64,000 nt of DNA from Tigriopus japonicus. Taxonomy: Eukaryota; Arthropoda; Copepoda; Harpacticoida; Harpacticidae. The translations under genes were made by a program, and so were the position numbers. Under the pieces are notes generated by a model. That model was not told where the DNA came from. It saw only the letters and a program-made list of their open reading frames with translations, and did no database searches. Below, piece by piece: positions 25,021-34,967 of this stretch (positions are counted from its first letter, which is position 1; every line of letters begins with the position of its first letter). The stretch spans positions 906,358-970,357 of the forward strand of contig JAAGOF010000109.1 in the NCBI GenBank assembly GCA_010645155.1, written 5' to 3'.

Positions 25021-25514
25021 TGCGTATATGAAACCAAAGACAAATTTATTTCGAAAGAAAATCCTTATTGCATTAACATTAGTTGGCATGGCTGTTTCGT
25101 ATCATTCAATGAGTGAGAGTTAGGTTTATCAACGGTACGTTTCTACGGATCTAAATAGGGCCAATCCCTTAAACGAACATATACAGAGCAGGGAAAGACG
25201 AGTGCAAAATGGTGAGAGTGAATAGCAAAGGTTGTAGTCCTTCGTGGAACTGGAAGAAGGGTCGTAAGACACTGAATAGGAATTATGCAAGCCGTTTCGA
25301 GTTCTAACTACATGGTTATTACTTCGCATCCCGAGAACCTGAAAAGGGAACGGAAATTTTACAAGCCACTAGAAAACAATTTGGGCCACCGGTGGGCCCC
25401 ACAACTACGGTAAAATTCAGAAAAGTGGGGCCCCACAACTTTATTAATGAAAATTCATGGGCCCTTTTACCCTCCCACATGTTGGCTTTTTGAAGTCCGC
25501 TGAGGCATGAAGCA

Positions 25515-25880
25515 CTGGAATTCTGGAGTGGGAGGCTAGCGATGAGGATTATGATTTCCAATTTTCAACTCAATCGAACGTCGGAGTCAATATTGTGCTC
25601 TCTCAAAGCTCAGTGCAAATCGTACCGAGATTGAATGAGTTAGCCCATTTCTGGTAATTGTCTTACCGCAGAAGGACGAGCTCATTCATTCTCTGCTCTC
25701 TTCAGTACATAAGTTTGTGAGAGCATAACTACTCAATCCAGCATTTGATTGAGCTGAAAATTGAAATTCATCGTCTCCCCAATGCAAGCAAGGTCTCATT
25801 TGCAGAAGAATGTAATTGATTTGTTTCTGCTGGAAATCATAATTCTCATTGCTAGCCTCCCACTCCATGATTCCCGTACT
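25515..25880. mobile_element. MITE-like element with long imperfect terminal inverted repeats
   Basis: The left arm (GGAGTGGGAGGCTAGCGATG ... ATTATGATTTCCAATTTTCA) and right arm (TGAAAATTG ... GGAAATCATAATTCTCATTG ... CTAGCCTCCCACTCC) are inverted copies over roughly 65 bases, with a central 220 bases. Inside each arm is TTTTCA(A/G)CTCAATC, shared with the element at 50226-50577, which indicates one family. No coding sequence and no confident target duplication were found. Confidence 0.65.
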
Positions 25881-26104
25881 TCTTGGCTAAGGTTATCCGA
25901 AGTCTAATGCTAAAAGGTTTCCTCGCACCTTTGGCTATTACCAATCATCTAAATTGGCATTTATGACAACTAGGTTGGCCTTGAATTCGTCCCGTTTTAT
26001 TTAAAGCTTTTAAAAACGATTTCATGGATTCACTTTTCTATGAAATAAGAAAATTCGGCCTTGGTTGTTGACAAATACATTTTATAAATATGAATATTTT
26101 GTTG

Positions 26105-26227
26105 TATTGCTGAGTTAAAGATTTTTTCTCTGGCAAACTATATATATTGCCGAGTTAAAGAAAAATTTTTTTGGCAATCGATGTGTATCGCTGAGTTAAC
26201 GAAATTATTCGCAGACAATCGAGATTC
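26105..26227. repeat. Degenerate 41-bp tandem repeat, three copies
   Basis: Units begin at about 26105, 26145 and 26186 with TATTGCTGAGTTAAAG, TATTGCCGAGTTAAAG and TATCGCTGAGTTAACG. Each is followed by an A/T run and a GGCAA or GACAATCGA segment. The function is unknown; probably a small minisatellite. Confidence 0.6.
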
Positions 26228-26896
26228 TAAGGACATTATGAAAATTCCTATGGATTCCTGTTGCGTCTAGCGACAAAGGCTCTCCAAGAGTCAATAGCTC
26301 GTGACGACAACTGTAATAAAAAGTATGTACTTACTTTTTAATTAAGAGAATAAAGACCTTAAATCTAGGAGGCTTTGTGGGAACAACATAATGGCTTGTG
26401 TTGAGCTGGAGATCGAACATGCTTTCTAATCCGTCTTGTCAGAGCCATTTCTGAGCAAGAAAGAAATTGGCAGTCGTCATTTGGAATTTGGTCCAGACTG
26501 ACACTCGATTGATCTGGAAAAAGACAATGTCATTAGAGTTAATATTTTAGATTAGATTACTTTTTCTCAAAGGCTTTGTCAACAGTATCACGGAAAAACT
26601 TACTTTATGGGAGAAATAGGTCCATTCATGGTGGTCCTCTTGAGCCAAGAAGAACCAATGGCCTGTGGGACGTGACAAACAAGAGCACGAACAACACTCA
26701 AGGCTGCGCTAACAAAAAAGGGGCCTGTCGGGATCTCGTGACTTGGAACAGCAACCAATGAAGACTAGGGATGGGTTTCAGAACGGTTCTGAGGTCGTGA
26801 ACCAGATCCGAACAACCAGGAACTAACTTCAGAGAAGGCTGGGAATCATTCCTAATTTGAAAGGTTGTTAAGTTTTATAAACTCATTACTCATCAT

Positions 26897-27583
26897 TAGG
26901 GACAGGAAGTTAAGACGAATAAAACTGTCAAATTAAACGAAAAAGACGAATATAATTGCCTAATTAGACGAATTAAAGTTCCCAAAAGACGGGAAAAAAA
27001 GAAAAAAATAACTTGCAAAATGGAAAAAATTGAATTAATTTCCCAAAAATGCGCATGAACCTATCTTATAAGAAAGATGACGTTTAAGGCTACTCCCACA
27101 AAATAGACGTTATGAATGTCCCTATTGATAAGGACCAATCTGTCTGCACTGATCTGATTTTCAAAAACGGCGAAATCTAGAAAATTTAAAAAAAAGGAAG
27201 TACATAACGAGCAAGAATTAGCCAGTAGTACATATGTCAAACAAAAACCATGAGTTTAAAAATGCCTTTTTAAAGGAACGTACAGCTAAACTTCAAATAA
27301 GATTTGCAAATCCAATAATTGTTCTGATGGCCCATTCAACCCAATAGTAATCTTTTCTTTCTGTGGCCGTCGAGCAACTGTACGATTACAAGTTAATTTA
27401 TAAGTGTGGTTTTTATTTGCTTGGAAAATTGAAAAAAAAAACGCTGCAAGCGCTTGAATGCTAAAAAAAATCCAAATTTTTAGCCAATTAGACGAAAAAA
27501 GACGAAAAACATTTCGCGACGAATAAAGGACAAAAAGACGAAAAAAGACGAATAAGTTTATTCGTCTTAAGTTCCTGTCCCTA
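26897..27583. mobile_element. Non-autonomous hAT-like element with perfect 8-bp target duplication
   Basis: The element starts TAGGGACAGGAAGTTAAGAC and ends in the inverted form (GTCTTAAGTTCCTGTCCCTA, one indel apart). It is flanked on both sides by CTCATCAT (26889-26896 and 27584-27591). An 8-bp duplication with TAGGG-type termini is the signature of the hAT superfamily. Near both ends are repeated GACGAA units, which resemble the subterminal binding motifs of hAT transposases. It is 687 bases long with no transposase ORF. The window begins with the end of a second copy. Confidence 0.92.
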
Positions 27584-27591
27584 CTCATCAT

Positions 27592-28126
27592 CTACACTTT
27601 ATTGAACACCGCCATCTCTCCATTCAATGGACACGATTTAAAGCAGTGTTTTTTACTTAATCGAAAGGTTCGCTGAATAGAGTGACTAAGTTTGGAAAAT
27701 TCTATTAAGAAATATAGTCGGAGCAAATTGGTCCTACCATTGATCCTAACTTTTTTGTCTTTTGTTGAATGTTATGTGTGGGTCCTTTAAGTTTCGGGTT
27801 AAGTCCGATCCGGCCCTCATTTGAAACTGAAAAAATCTATGGTGGACCCATCCCTAGTAATGAAGGACTGGAGAAAGGAGGGAACCAAACACTGAAGGCT
27901 GCGCTTACGACCTCTCTAAAGGCCAGGTATAAGCCCAAGGGTGACGAAACGGTACTCGTCATTTTCGGTAACGAAGAAACGACAAGTTTGAAAGAATCGA
28001 TCGGAACAAAGTGTGACAGGAGAGCTCGTCCATGGAATGTCTTTATTGTTACAAGATGACCGTATTCATATTTATTATAATTTCATTTTTGATCACATAC
28101 TAAGAGAAAGCTAAATAATTGTCACA
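27592..28126. other. Intergenic 3' flank of the ALKBH5-like gene
   Basis: It contains a plus-strand ORF (27769-28059) without family motifs and a minus-strand AATAAA (plus 28071-28076). The latter is about 50 bases beyond the ALKBH5-like stop and suits its polyadenylation. Confidence 0.5.
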
Positions 28127-31100
28127 TTATTCCACTTGGAAACAAGGTACTTCATCAGTGACCTCTTCTTTGATTCGAACCAAGCGAGTAGAAGAATCTG
28201 AGATAGAATTCGACTTTGATTTCAGCTTTTGAGATTCTGAACCAGACTCCATAGGGTTTTCCTCACTGTTCGAAGGCTCAAATGTAAACCGATGAAGTTT
28301 TATCCGTTTTGAACGTCTGCTGGCCAAAGTTACGTCGTCGTTGAAGTCGTCTGATTCAGATGTAGTCCCATCAGATGTGCCATACTTCATTTTGAACCGT
28401 TGTTTTCTGCTCATTTTCTTGGTGCGTCGGATTTCTAATTCCGCGTCACTGGAATCTGGTTCCAGATGATCCATCAGCTTGGATCCATGTAATCGTGACT
28501 TCAATTTCGCTTTCAGCCGAGCTTCCTTTTCCCTTCGCCTTGCGCGTCCTTCTTTGCGGTCCAAGAAGGCTAGCGAATCATAGCCAGATTTCTTATTTGG
28601 CGCCAAATCTCCATTGGCAATGCCGAAACGTTTGATTCGAATGGCTCTTGCCCGCGCCTTTTGTTGTTTCAATTTACGCTCTAATTCACGGATTTCGGTC
28701 AAGATCTTCTCATATTCCAAATCAAGTTTGTACTCACGAAGAATCTTCTCTATGTCATCCTCGGTTTCGACGGGCTTTTCGTGAAGTTTCTGCATTCTCT
28801 TGATTTGCGATTGGACCCTTTCTTTGGAATCCTCTTCATCAGTGACCCCTTGCGCCATTTCCTGGCTTTCAACGGTTCTAGGCTCTCTCTTTAGATCCTT
28901 GAGATTCAATCTTTTGTGCAACTGATCCCTGGAACTATCGTCGCTTTCGCAGGATCTGTTGGTATTCTCAATCCTTCGCATGATTTTCATGGTGTTGATC
29001 TTGTAGGAATCGGCCAAGGCTGCAATCAAAGGAGTGGAGTCGTCGGTGTCATTGGGCAGAATGAGGGGCAGTCTGTCCTCGTCCAATGATGAAAGACCTC
29101 GATTTTGAGGTTGGATAGAGAGGGGTTCCTCTTCGTCCTCATCTTCCTCGTCCCCATAATCGTCATCGTCGTCGGTTCGATAAATGTCAAAGCTCGGTGT
29201 TCCTGGTGTGGGTACCCTGGATTCTGGCTCTCTAGTTATCGAGCATAATGCTATCTGATAAAGGTCAGGGCTCTCTGGAGGAGACGGACATTCTTGATCG
29301 TCGCTGCTTGCTTGTGGCACCTTGGACGAATCTTCGGATTGGAGCTTAGCACTTTCAGGTTCTGGCGGTGGACTGGGATTTTCAGGCTCTGGAGGAGGAC
29401 TGGGTTTCTTAGGCTCAGGTGGAGGAGTGGGCATTTTAGGCTCAGGTGGAGGAGTGGGTATTTCAAGCTCAGGTGGAGGAATGGGACTTGAAGTCTCCCG
29501 TGGAGGACTGAGACATTTCATCTGTGTTTGGGAACTAGGAGTAATGATATCAAGTTGCTGAGTGGGTTCTTTAGCGTCCATTTGAGGACTGGGACATTTG
29601 GTGTCAAGTTGGGAATCTGGAGACTTGGCCTCATACTTGGGACTGGGGCTCTTTGCTTCGTGTTTGGGACTGGACTCTTTTTTGCCATGCTGTTCTTTTT
29701 CTTCAAAGGCCATGAGCTTTTCCTTTAAAGTCATTGGTTTCGATATCAAAAGCTCTTTACCCGCCAAACAGCTAGAATCTGGTTCTGGTTGTTGATTTCG
29801 TTGCAGGCTGATCTTGATCTTGTGGTCAATAGCATCCTTAATAAAATTCGAGCGAAGTAGACTTTTGGACTTCTCTTTCTTGAGCAAATATTTCTCGTTC
29901 TTTGCCAAAGTTTTTAAAGCCCGATTGATTATCGTTTCTCTATCTTCAAGCGGTTTGGTGAGGGGCTTGAACTTGGTAGGAAATATTTCCTCGATTATTT
30001 CTGCCGATGAAGAAGAGACTCCACCAGGAGAAGGAGATTTTGGAACGGGAATTTTTCTCGCGTTCAATTTTCTTTGGCCAGCGCGTGGTTGAAATGGATT
30101 AATCTTACGGCCAAAGGCTTTGCTTGTACGATAATGGTCGCTTGGACTTGATTTCCTTTTAAATCTCTCACGTGATGACGAAGAGGAGGAAGATGATGAT
30201 CTTCGAGATCGCCGGTACGACCCTCTTGATCTTGATCGAGACCTTGACTTTGATCTCGATCTGGATTTTGATTTTGATCTAGATCTTGACTTTGATCTGG
30301 ACCTAGACCGAGATCTGGACCTGGACCTGGAAGACAAACTTGACGAAGAATATCGAAGGGATCCTCTTCTTGATCGTGACCAAGAGCGACTTCTCCGGTA
30401 GGATCTCGACGAGTAAGAAGACCTCCGTGGTGTTCTGGATCTCGGTCGGCGATATCCGTAACGATTTCCGAATGAGTTTGAAGACGAATCCGAATACGAG
30501 GATTCAGATGCAGACGACTCGAAAGACCGAGAACGGGATCGTCGACTTCTAGCTTTCGATCGAGATTGAGTCTTTGGCTCGTCCCTGACGGGCGTGTCTT
30601 CCGGACAACTCAAAGCTGTTTCCGATTCATCCCCCTGGGTGTCACGAATTTTGTCCAACTCTTCGTAGGTGAGTCTAGGAGCGTCTTTCAATACACTTTT
30701 GAGGACAATGACAACTCGTCGGGCATCCGCTTCGTTCTTTCGAATGCAATGCGAGACCTGATTTGCCGCATAACCTCTAAAAATATGGAACAGATATTTT
30801 ATTAAGCCCAATTATTACAAAACACCCTTTCAACAGACATACCCAATACCAAGAACGCTTCCGCGAACAACGGGAACGGTAGCCACGGGTTCACTAGCCT
30901 TCAAGGGTTCATCATAAGTGAATTTGCACCCAAAGCTAATTTCTGTATCACTCACAAACGATGTCGTAATAATGGGCCTATGGAATAAATGAAAGATATG
31001 AACGCTTTCTACTACACAATAAAACTCTCACTCGGTATTATGAGGCTGTGATAATTTTGTCTAAAAGGAAAGAAAAAAATAGCGTTTGGAAGTGACTTTC

Positions 31101-32284
31101 TCCTTGAGTAAACTCACCTTCTGAGCTACTGAAACCCCTAAAAATTAACTGAAACGTTTTATATTTGTGGGAAAGCTCTGCCTAGACTGTGTGTGAACAA
31201 GTGGGCATGAAAAATGTTCAAGATGTTCCTTTACTCTCACAAACTTACCTGTCAAAAAGGTGGGAAGGTTCAATATGCGATGTCAAGCAGCCCCCTGGCA
31301 AATATTCCGTGATCACCACTGAGTTGACGAAATCTTTGGGAATAACTCCAATTTGAACAATTGGTCGAACCACGGCGTCCATTATCCAAGAAGGAATAGG
31401 GTCCACCTCACCCTTGGGATAAAGTTTGGCACTCTTCGACCCCAGATTGCTCAATTGGTGTCCATACATGAAGCCCTCGCCAAAGATCACCCTTAAAAAT
31501 GAATACAATAAAATATGATTGATTCACATGTCATTGGACATGATTTTTGTTACCTTGTCCGAAGAGGTGTTTTTTCAACGGTGCTCCGACGGAAATCGCC
31601 AGCCTTTACTTGGTCAAAAAGGTCTTGGATTTTTTCCTCTATGCGATTGCAATCGTAATCTTCGAAAACTTTTTTAGCACTCACACTGCTGATGACTTTC
31701 TGTCGGGTTGCATCTTTAAACTCGTTGCCTTTTGGCTTATCCCCTACATTTGGTTCCACTGGTGCTCTGCAATGAATAGAGACAAATAAGCCTGAGGAAA
31801 AGTCAACGTCAAAGACGTCGAAAATTTGAGTATTGAATTTCATCGCAAAAATTAAAAAATATCGTGTATGCTATTGAAGATGTCTACTAAGAGCCCTATC
31901 TGTTTCTTTTCATTGCAATGCTGAGACAATGAGAAACCTAATTGCCGAAAGAGATCGTTCAAAGAGATTTCACTGGTTTCTCCAAGTTCATTCAAAACCA
32001 AAAAAATATGAATCTGAATCTACTTTTTTTTCTTCTCAAAACTTCTTATCAGTTCCCTTGGGTTTTTCTTACATTGTAAATCAGAGTTAGCCTTCAAAAT
32101 AACATGTGAACTTACCGGCACGAAAACTTCTTTAAAAAGTTAAAGCGTTGAAAGCAAATATTGGTTAGGTTTGGGTAAAAAATTTAAGCTACAATCCAAC
32201 AATTAAAACTTACTTGGGTTTCCGCAATCGCATCCCCATGCGATGATCAAAGATATATTCTTCATCGTCATTTAGAGTAGACAT
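28127..32284 (-). CDS. ALKBH5: ALKBH5-family 2OG dioxygenase with a giant RS-rich C-terminal extension
   Basis: Five exons in coding order: 32284-32214, 31766-31554, 31491-31249, 30977-30843 and 30776-28127. All phases agree, giving 1103 residues against about 394 in human ALKBH5, a nuclear m6A RNA demethylase. Residues about 60-255 match the ALKBH5 catalytic domain: TPLRTRVIFGEGF, VIPKDFVNSVVI, YLPGGC, FGCKF, SEPV, RGSV, GGYAANQVSHCIR. The expected iron ligands are H167, residue 169 and H230; the human HxD is HIE here, so 169 is Glu. The C193/C231 pair corresponds to the human regulatory disulphide. Residues about 290-432 are an SR/RS domain. A tandem PPPEPxxPx array lies at about 645-700, then an acidic stretch, a coiled coil (about 900-930), basic segments and a terminal IKEE sumoylation-like motif. 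The last exon is 2650 bases of uninterrupted frame. Head-to-head with the ISOC2-like gene. Confidence 0.9.
29358..29492 (-). repeat. 27-bp minisatellite encoding PPPEPxxPx repeats
   Basis: Five tandem 27-base units lie inside the last exon of the ALKBH5-like gene. In minus-strand translation each gives a nonapeptide of the form PPPEPxxPx (PPPEPENPS, PPPEPKKPS, PPPEPKMPT, PPPELEIPT and variants). Unit length is a multiple of three, so copy-number changes keep the frame. A weaker SPxxxxK-type periodicity precedes it in the protein. Confidence 0.85.
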
Positions 32285-32830
32285 TATGAATCTTACTATT
32301 TTCTTCGTCTTCAGCTCTGAGTACCAAGAGCCTTCAACTACAAAACCAAACAGGCCAAAAGTGCATGTCCCCTTCAGTTTTTGGCTGAGTAAAGGGCTCT
32401 TTAGAAAAGGTAGAGATTGGACAAGCTATAAGTGGTCACCTGGGTTTTCGGCCAATCAAAATCACGCTTTGTACTAGCATCTGGAAAAGTGACTCATTTG
32501 AGACGCTTTTTCCTACATTGTGGCTGTTTTTTGGCCACTTTTTATGTGCCAATTTGAAACAGAATCTGATAAATTTGGAAATTTACACAACCCAATCACA
32601 TGAAATCATTCTTAGAAACTTGGAATTTCATTTTGATCCAAAGAAACTTAAAAAAGATATGATGTAATCTCCATTAATGACTGAAATGTGGAAGAAGTTG
32701 TGCAGTCACTCTGGTGCAAACGTCAGTCCTGCAAAATTTTGCCTTGTACATGTTCAAGGCAACATTGTGAAGAGTCGTTCTCATTAAAAACCAACCACCG
32801 TATAGATATCATTTCCACTTTCTAACCACT
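32285..32830. promoter_or_regulatory. Divergent (probably shared) promoter region of ALKBH5-like and ISOC2-like genes
   Basis: The 546 bases between the ATG of the minus-strand ALKBH5-like gene (32284) and the ATG of the plus-strand hydrolase (32831) must contain both promoters. No TATA box or other site stands out clearly enough to name. Confidence 0.5.
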
Positions 32831-33445
32831 ATGAGCATGGTTGGACAATCTATCAGGAGAGGATTGGGTCGGATCTCACCCTCAACATCGGCCTTGTTTT
32901 TGTGCGATATGCAAGAGAAATTCAGGCCCATGATCTCCTACTTTGATGAGGTGGTTCATAACTCGAACCGAGTCTTACATGCGGCTCAAATCATGAGTAT
33001 GCCCACTTTTGTTACTGAGCAATACCCTAAAGGGTTGGGCCGCACAGTTCCAGAGTTGGAAATTGCTAAGTACGGATTAAAACCCTTTGAGAAGACCTGC
33101 TTCTCCATGGTTCTTCCAGATTTGATGGAACAATTAAGTCAAAAGCAAAACACGAACAAATCTGTGATCCTTTGTGGGATCGAGACTCATGCATGCATCC
33201 TCCACACCACGTTGGATCTTCTGGAACGGAATGTGGAGGTTCATGTCTTGGTTGATTGTTGCTCTTCCAGAAGCATGACCGATAGAAAATATGCCTTTGA
33301 GAGACTTCGAGAGATGGGAGCCTTTTTGACCACCAGTGAGTGCGTGATTTTGGGATTGACTGCTGATTCCGCCCATCCTAAATTCAAGCCATTACAAAAG
33401 TTGGTCTTTAACACCGCTCCGGACACGGGTCTCCTTAAAATGTGA
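32831..33445 (+). CDS. ISOC2: Isochorismatase domain-containing protein (ISOC2-like)
   Basis: A single-exon gene of 204 residues, the normal size for ISOC1/2. It is a cysteine-hydrolase fold protein whose substrate in animals is not settled. Visible markers are the aspartate in LFLCDMQEKF (about residue 26), the lysine of EQYPKGLG (about 67) and the cysteine in CGIETHACIL (about 123). Together these form the D-K-C triad of the family. The C-terminus APDTGLLKM resembles the ISOC2 terminus. The ATG follows the divergent promoter; a second ATG two codons later is the only nearby alternative. Its 3' end converges on DBR1 copy A, with 289 bases between stops. Confidence 0.92.
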   Translation: MSMVGQSIRRGLGRISPSTSALFLCDMQEKFRPMISYFDEVVHNSNRVLHAAQIMSMPTFVTEQYPKGLGRTVPELEIAKYGLKPFEKTCFSMVLPDLMEQLSQKQNTNKSVILCGIETHACILHTTLDLLERNVEVHVLVDCCSSRSMTDRKYAFERLREMGAFLTTSECVILGLTADSAHPKFKPLQKLVFNTAPDTGLLKM

Positions 33446-33734
33446 AAGCCTCAAGTCCTCAAGAACCTATTTTTCATGCTCACAGAATTGCAAATATCAG
33501 TCTATTTAATTTGTCATAATTCTAGTTTGCATTGCAAGTGGATTCATCTCGCCCTATTTTTAGACGATTATTGATCAACTAGCGAATTGATTCATCTTTA
33601 TCTTAAGTATATCAACAAATCCTTTATTAAGATTCTTAGTTGCTTTGCATGGTTACTGAGCTGAGAATGTTAGAATCGGGATCCGAACACTTCGGGCAAT
33701 CTTCATGGTTCCTTTTCGTGTTGACAGTGGAATT

Positions 33735-34967
33735 CTATTGGAATCTGGTTCTAATTAATCTTAAATGAGTGTACTCCTTCGGGGCTTCTTCTTGCTTGCG
33801 AATTTCGGACTCTGACATTAACATGGTTACTGGGTTGGCGATCTGAAGCTTCTTCGTAAACGTCACAGTTTGAGGATTGGCCTCAAATTTAGGCTGTCCA
33901 ATTCCACACGTGTCTGCAATACTCTCTCGTCCAGGATCAAAAGCTGGAACGGATTTTTGATAGTTATCAGGAATACGGAAATCTCCTTCGAAGATGCGTT
34001 CCACTTCTTGGATTTCTTCCGGCGTTGGTTTAAAATCATGCCGATCGCAAGCACCAGCCTTTGGCATGTCTTGCCCATATTTGGACACTGATAGAAGATG
34101 ATTCGTGGACTTCAGGATGGCCAACCAAGCCGGATCATATTCTAGATGAAGTTTTTCATTCTCGACCATCGAATCGAAGGTCAAAATCTGAAGGAAGAAC
34201 AGCCCAGGAATGCACTTGTCCAGAGACAAGAATTTCGTTTTACGGCCACTGGCATGTTCGATAACGGCTGAAAATTTGCAATGCATGTGGGCAGAGAACC
34301 AATAGTCCGGCTGAATGGTATCCAGAACTTCACGTGTTGGACGAGAGCCTAATTTGTTGGCATAGCTCTGATCCCTGAAGTGGGGTTTCATCTCAAAAAG
34401 TTCCTCAAAGTTGCCGCATTTTTCAACACCATTAGGCCAGTCATGGCTCAGAAGAATCTGAGGTGGATCTTGTGCCAATTGTTGTAGTCGAAAAATCTCC
34501 AAATCTCTGATGTGGTAGCTACTCCTCAAACTACCGGAGTCGTAAGGTGGGCGTTCAAAGTGTCCTTTGTGATAGTTATATTCTTTATAAATGCCAGATA
34601 TTCCACCAATCCTCATCCCTCCCACTTTTACAACTCCGGCATAACCTAAGTAGAAGATATTTGGCGCCACCCAACCGCCGTAAGGCAATTCTTGTAAAAC
34701 ATTAGTGGCTTCGTGATTGCCCCCGATAAAGATGGTAAGAAAGGGGGCAATTTTATCGCCCGAATAGTACTTGTAAAAAGACCCCATGTCTCTGTACTTT
34801 TCGGGTCTAGCCATGCACAAGAGATCATTCAGATTTCTAATGGTTTGGAAATCCCCACAACAGATGAGGAGATCCACCTTTGGTCCTCCTTGGAGTTCAC
34901 TTTCAGCAATGGCCCCATAGATTTCCTCCAGGGCCCCATGGATGCACCCAACAATGGCAATGTGCAT
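33735..34967 (-). CDS. DBR1: Lariat debranching enzyme DBR1, copy A (short tail)
   Basis: Intronless frame of 410 residues from the ATG at 34967, chosen because DBR1 proteins start with the metallophosphoesterase motif (here MHIAIVGCIHGALEE). The frame itself stays open to 35024. The family hydrolyses the 2'-5' bond of intron lariats in the nucleus. All metal-site motifs are present: C8 and H10, D39 in CCGDFQ, N84 in GGNHE, SHDWP and WFSAHMHCKF. The lariat recognition loop region is conserved (YYSGDKIAP, LQELPYGGWVAPN). The protein ends soon after AMLMSESEIR-type sequence (NPVTMLMSESEIRKQEE). It lacks the acidic tail and terminal KRRNQSIY box found in copy B and in other animals. Likely active but C-terminally reduced. 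Confidence 0.93.
   Translation of the reverse strand: MHIAIVGCIHGALEEIYGAIAESELQGGPKVDLLICCGDFQTIRNLNDLLCMARPEKYRDMGSFYKYYSGDKIAPFLTIFIGGNHEATNVLQELPYGGWVAPNIFYLGYAGVVKVGGMRIGGISGIYKEYNYHKGHFERPPYDSGSLRSSYHIRDLEIFRLQQLAQDPPQILLSHDWPNGVEKCGNFEELFEMKPHFRDQSYANKLGSRPTREVLDTIQPDYWFSAHMHCKFSAVIEHASGRKTKFLSLDKCIPGLFFLQILTFDSMVENEKLHLEYDPAWLAILKSTNHLLSVSKYGQDMPKAGACDRHDFKPTPEEIQEVERIFEGDFRIPDNYQKSVPAFDPGRESIADTCGIGQPKFEANPQTVTFTKKLQIANPVTMLMSESEIRKQEEAPKEYTHLRLIRTRFQ

Larger units (their letters stand above)
25021..26896. other. Intergenic with repeats
   Basis: No gene was recognised. The stretch contains near-palindromic GGGCCACCGGTGGGCCC and GTGGGGCCCCAC motifs at about 25384-25436. It also holds the inverted-repeat element at 25515-25880 and a degenerate tandem repeat at 26105-26227, both listed separately. 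It ends at the target duplication of the hAT-like element that starts at 26897. Confidence 0.4.

Noticed and set aside
27769..28059. 96-residue plus-strand ORF after the hAT-like element
   Set aside because: No motif; weak similarity of its CACTGAAGGCTGCGCT segment to 26695-26712 suggests shared repeat material rather than a gene.
28127..30811. Long ORF taken as a stand-alone 894-residue RS protein starting MGLIKYLFHIFRG
   Set aside because: The first 12 codons are intron. A TTTTTAG acceptor at 30777 and the split glycine codon join GGYAANQVSHCIR to the ALKBH5 exons upstream.
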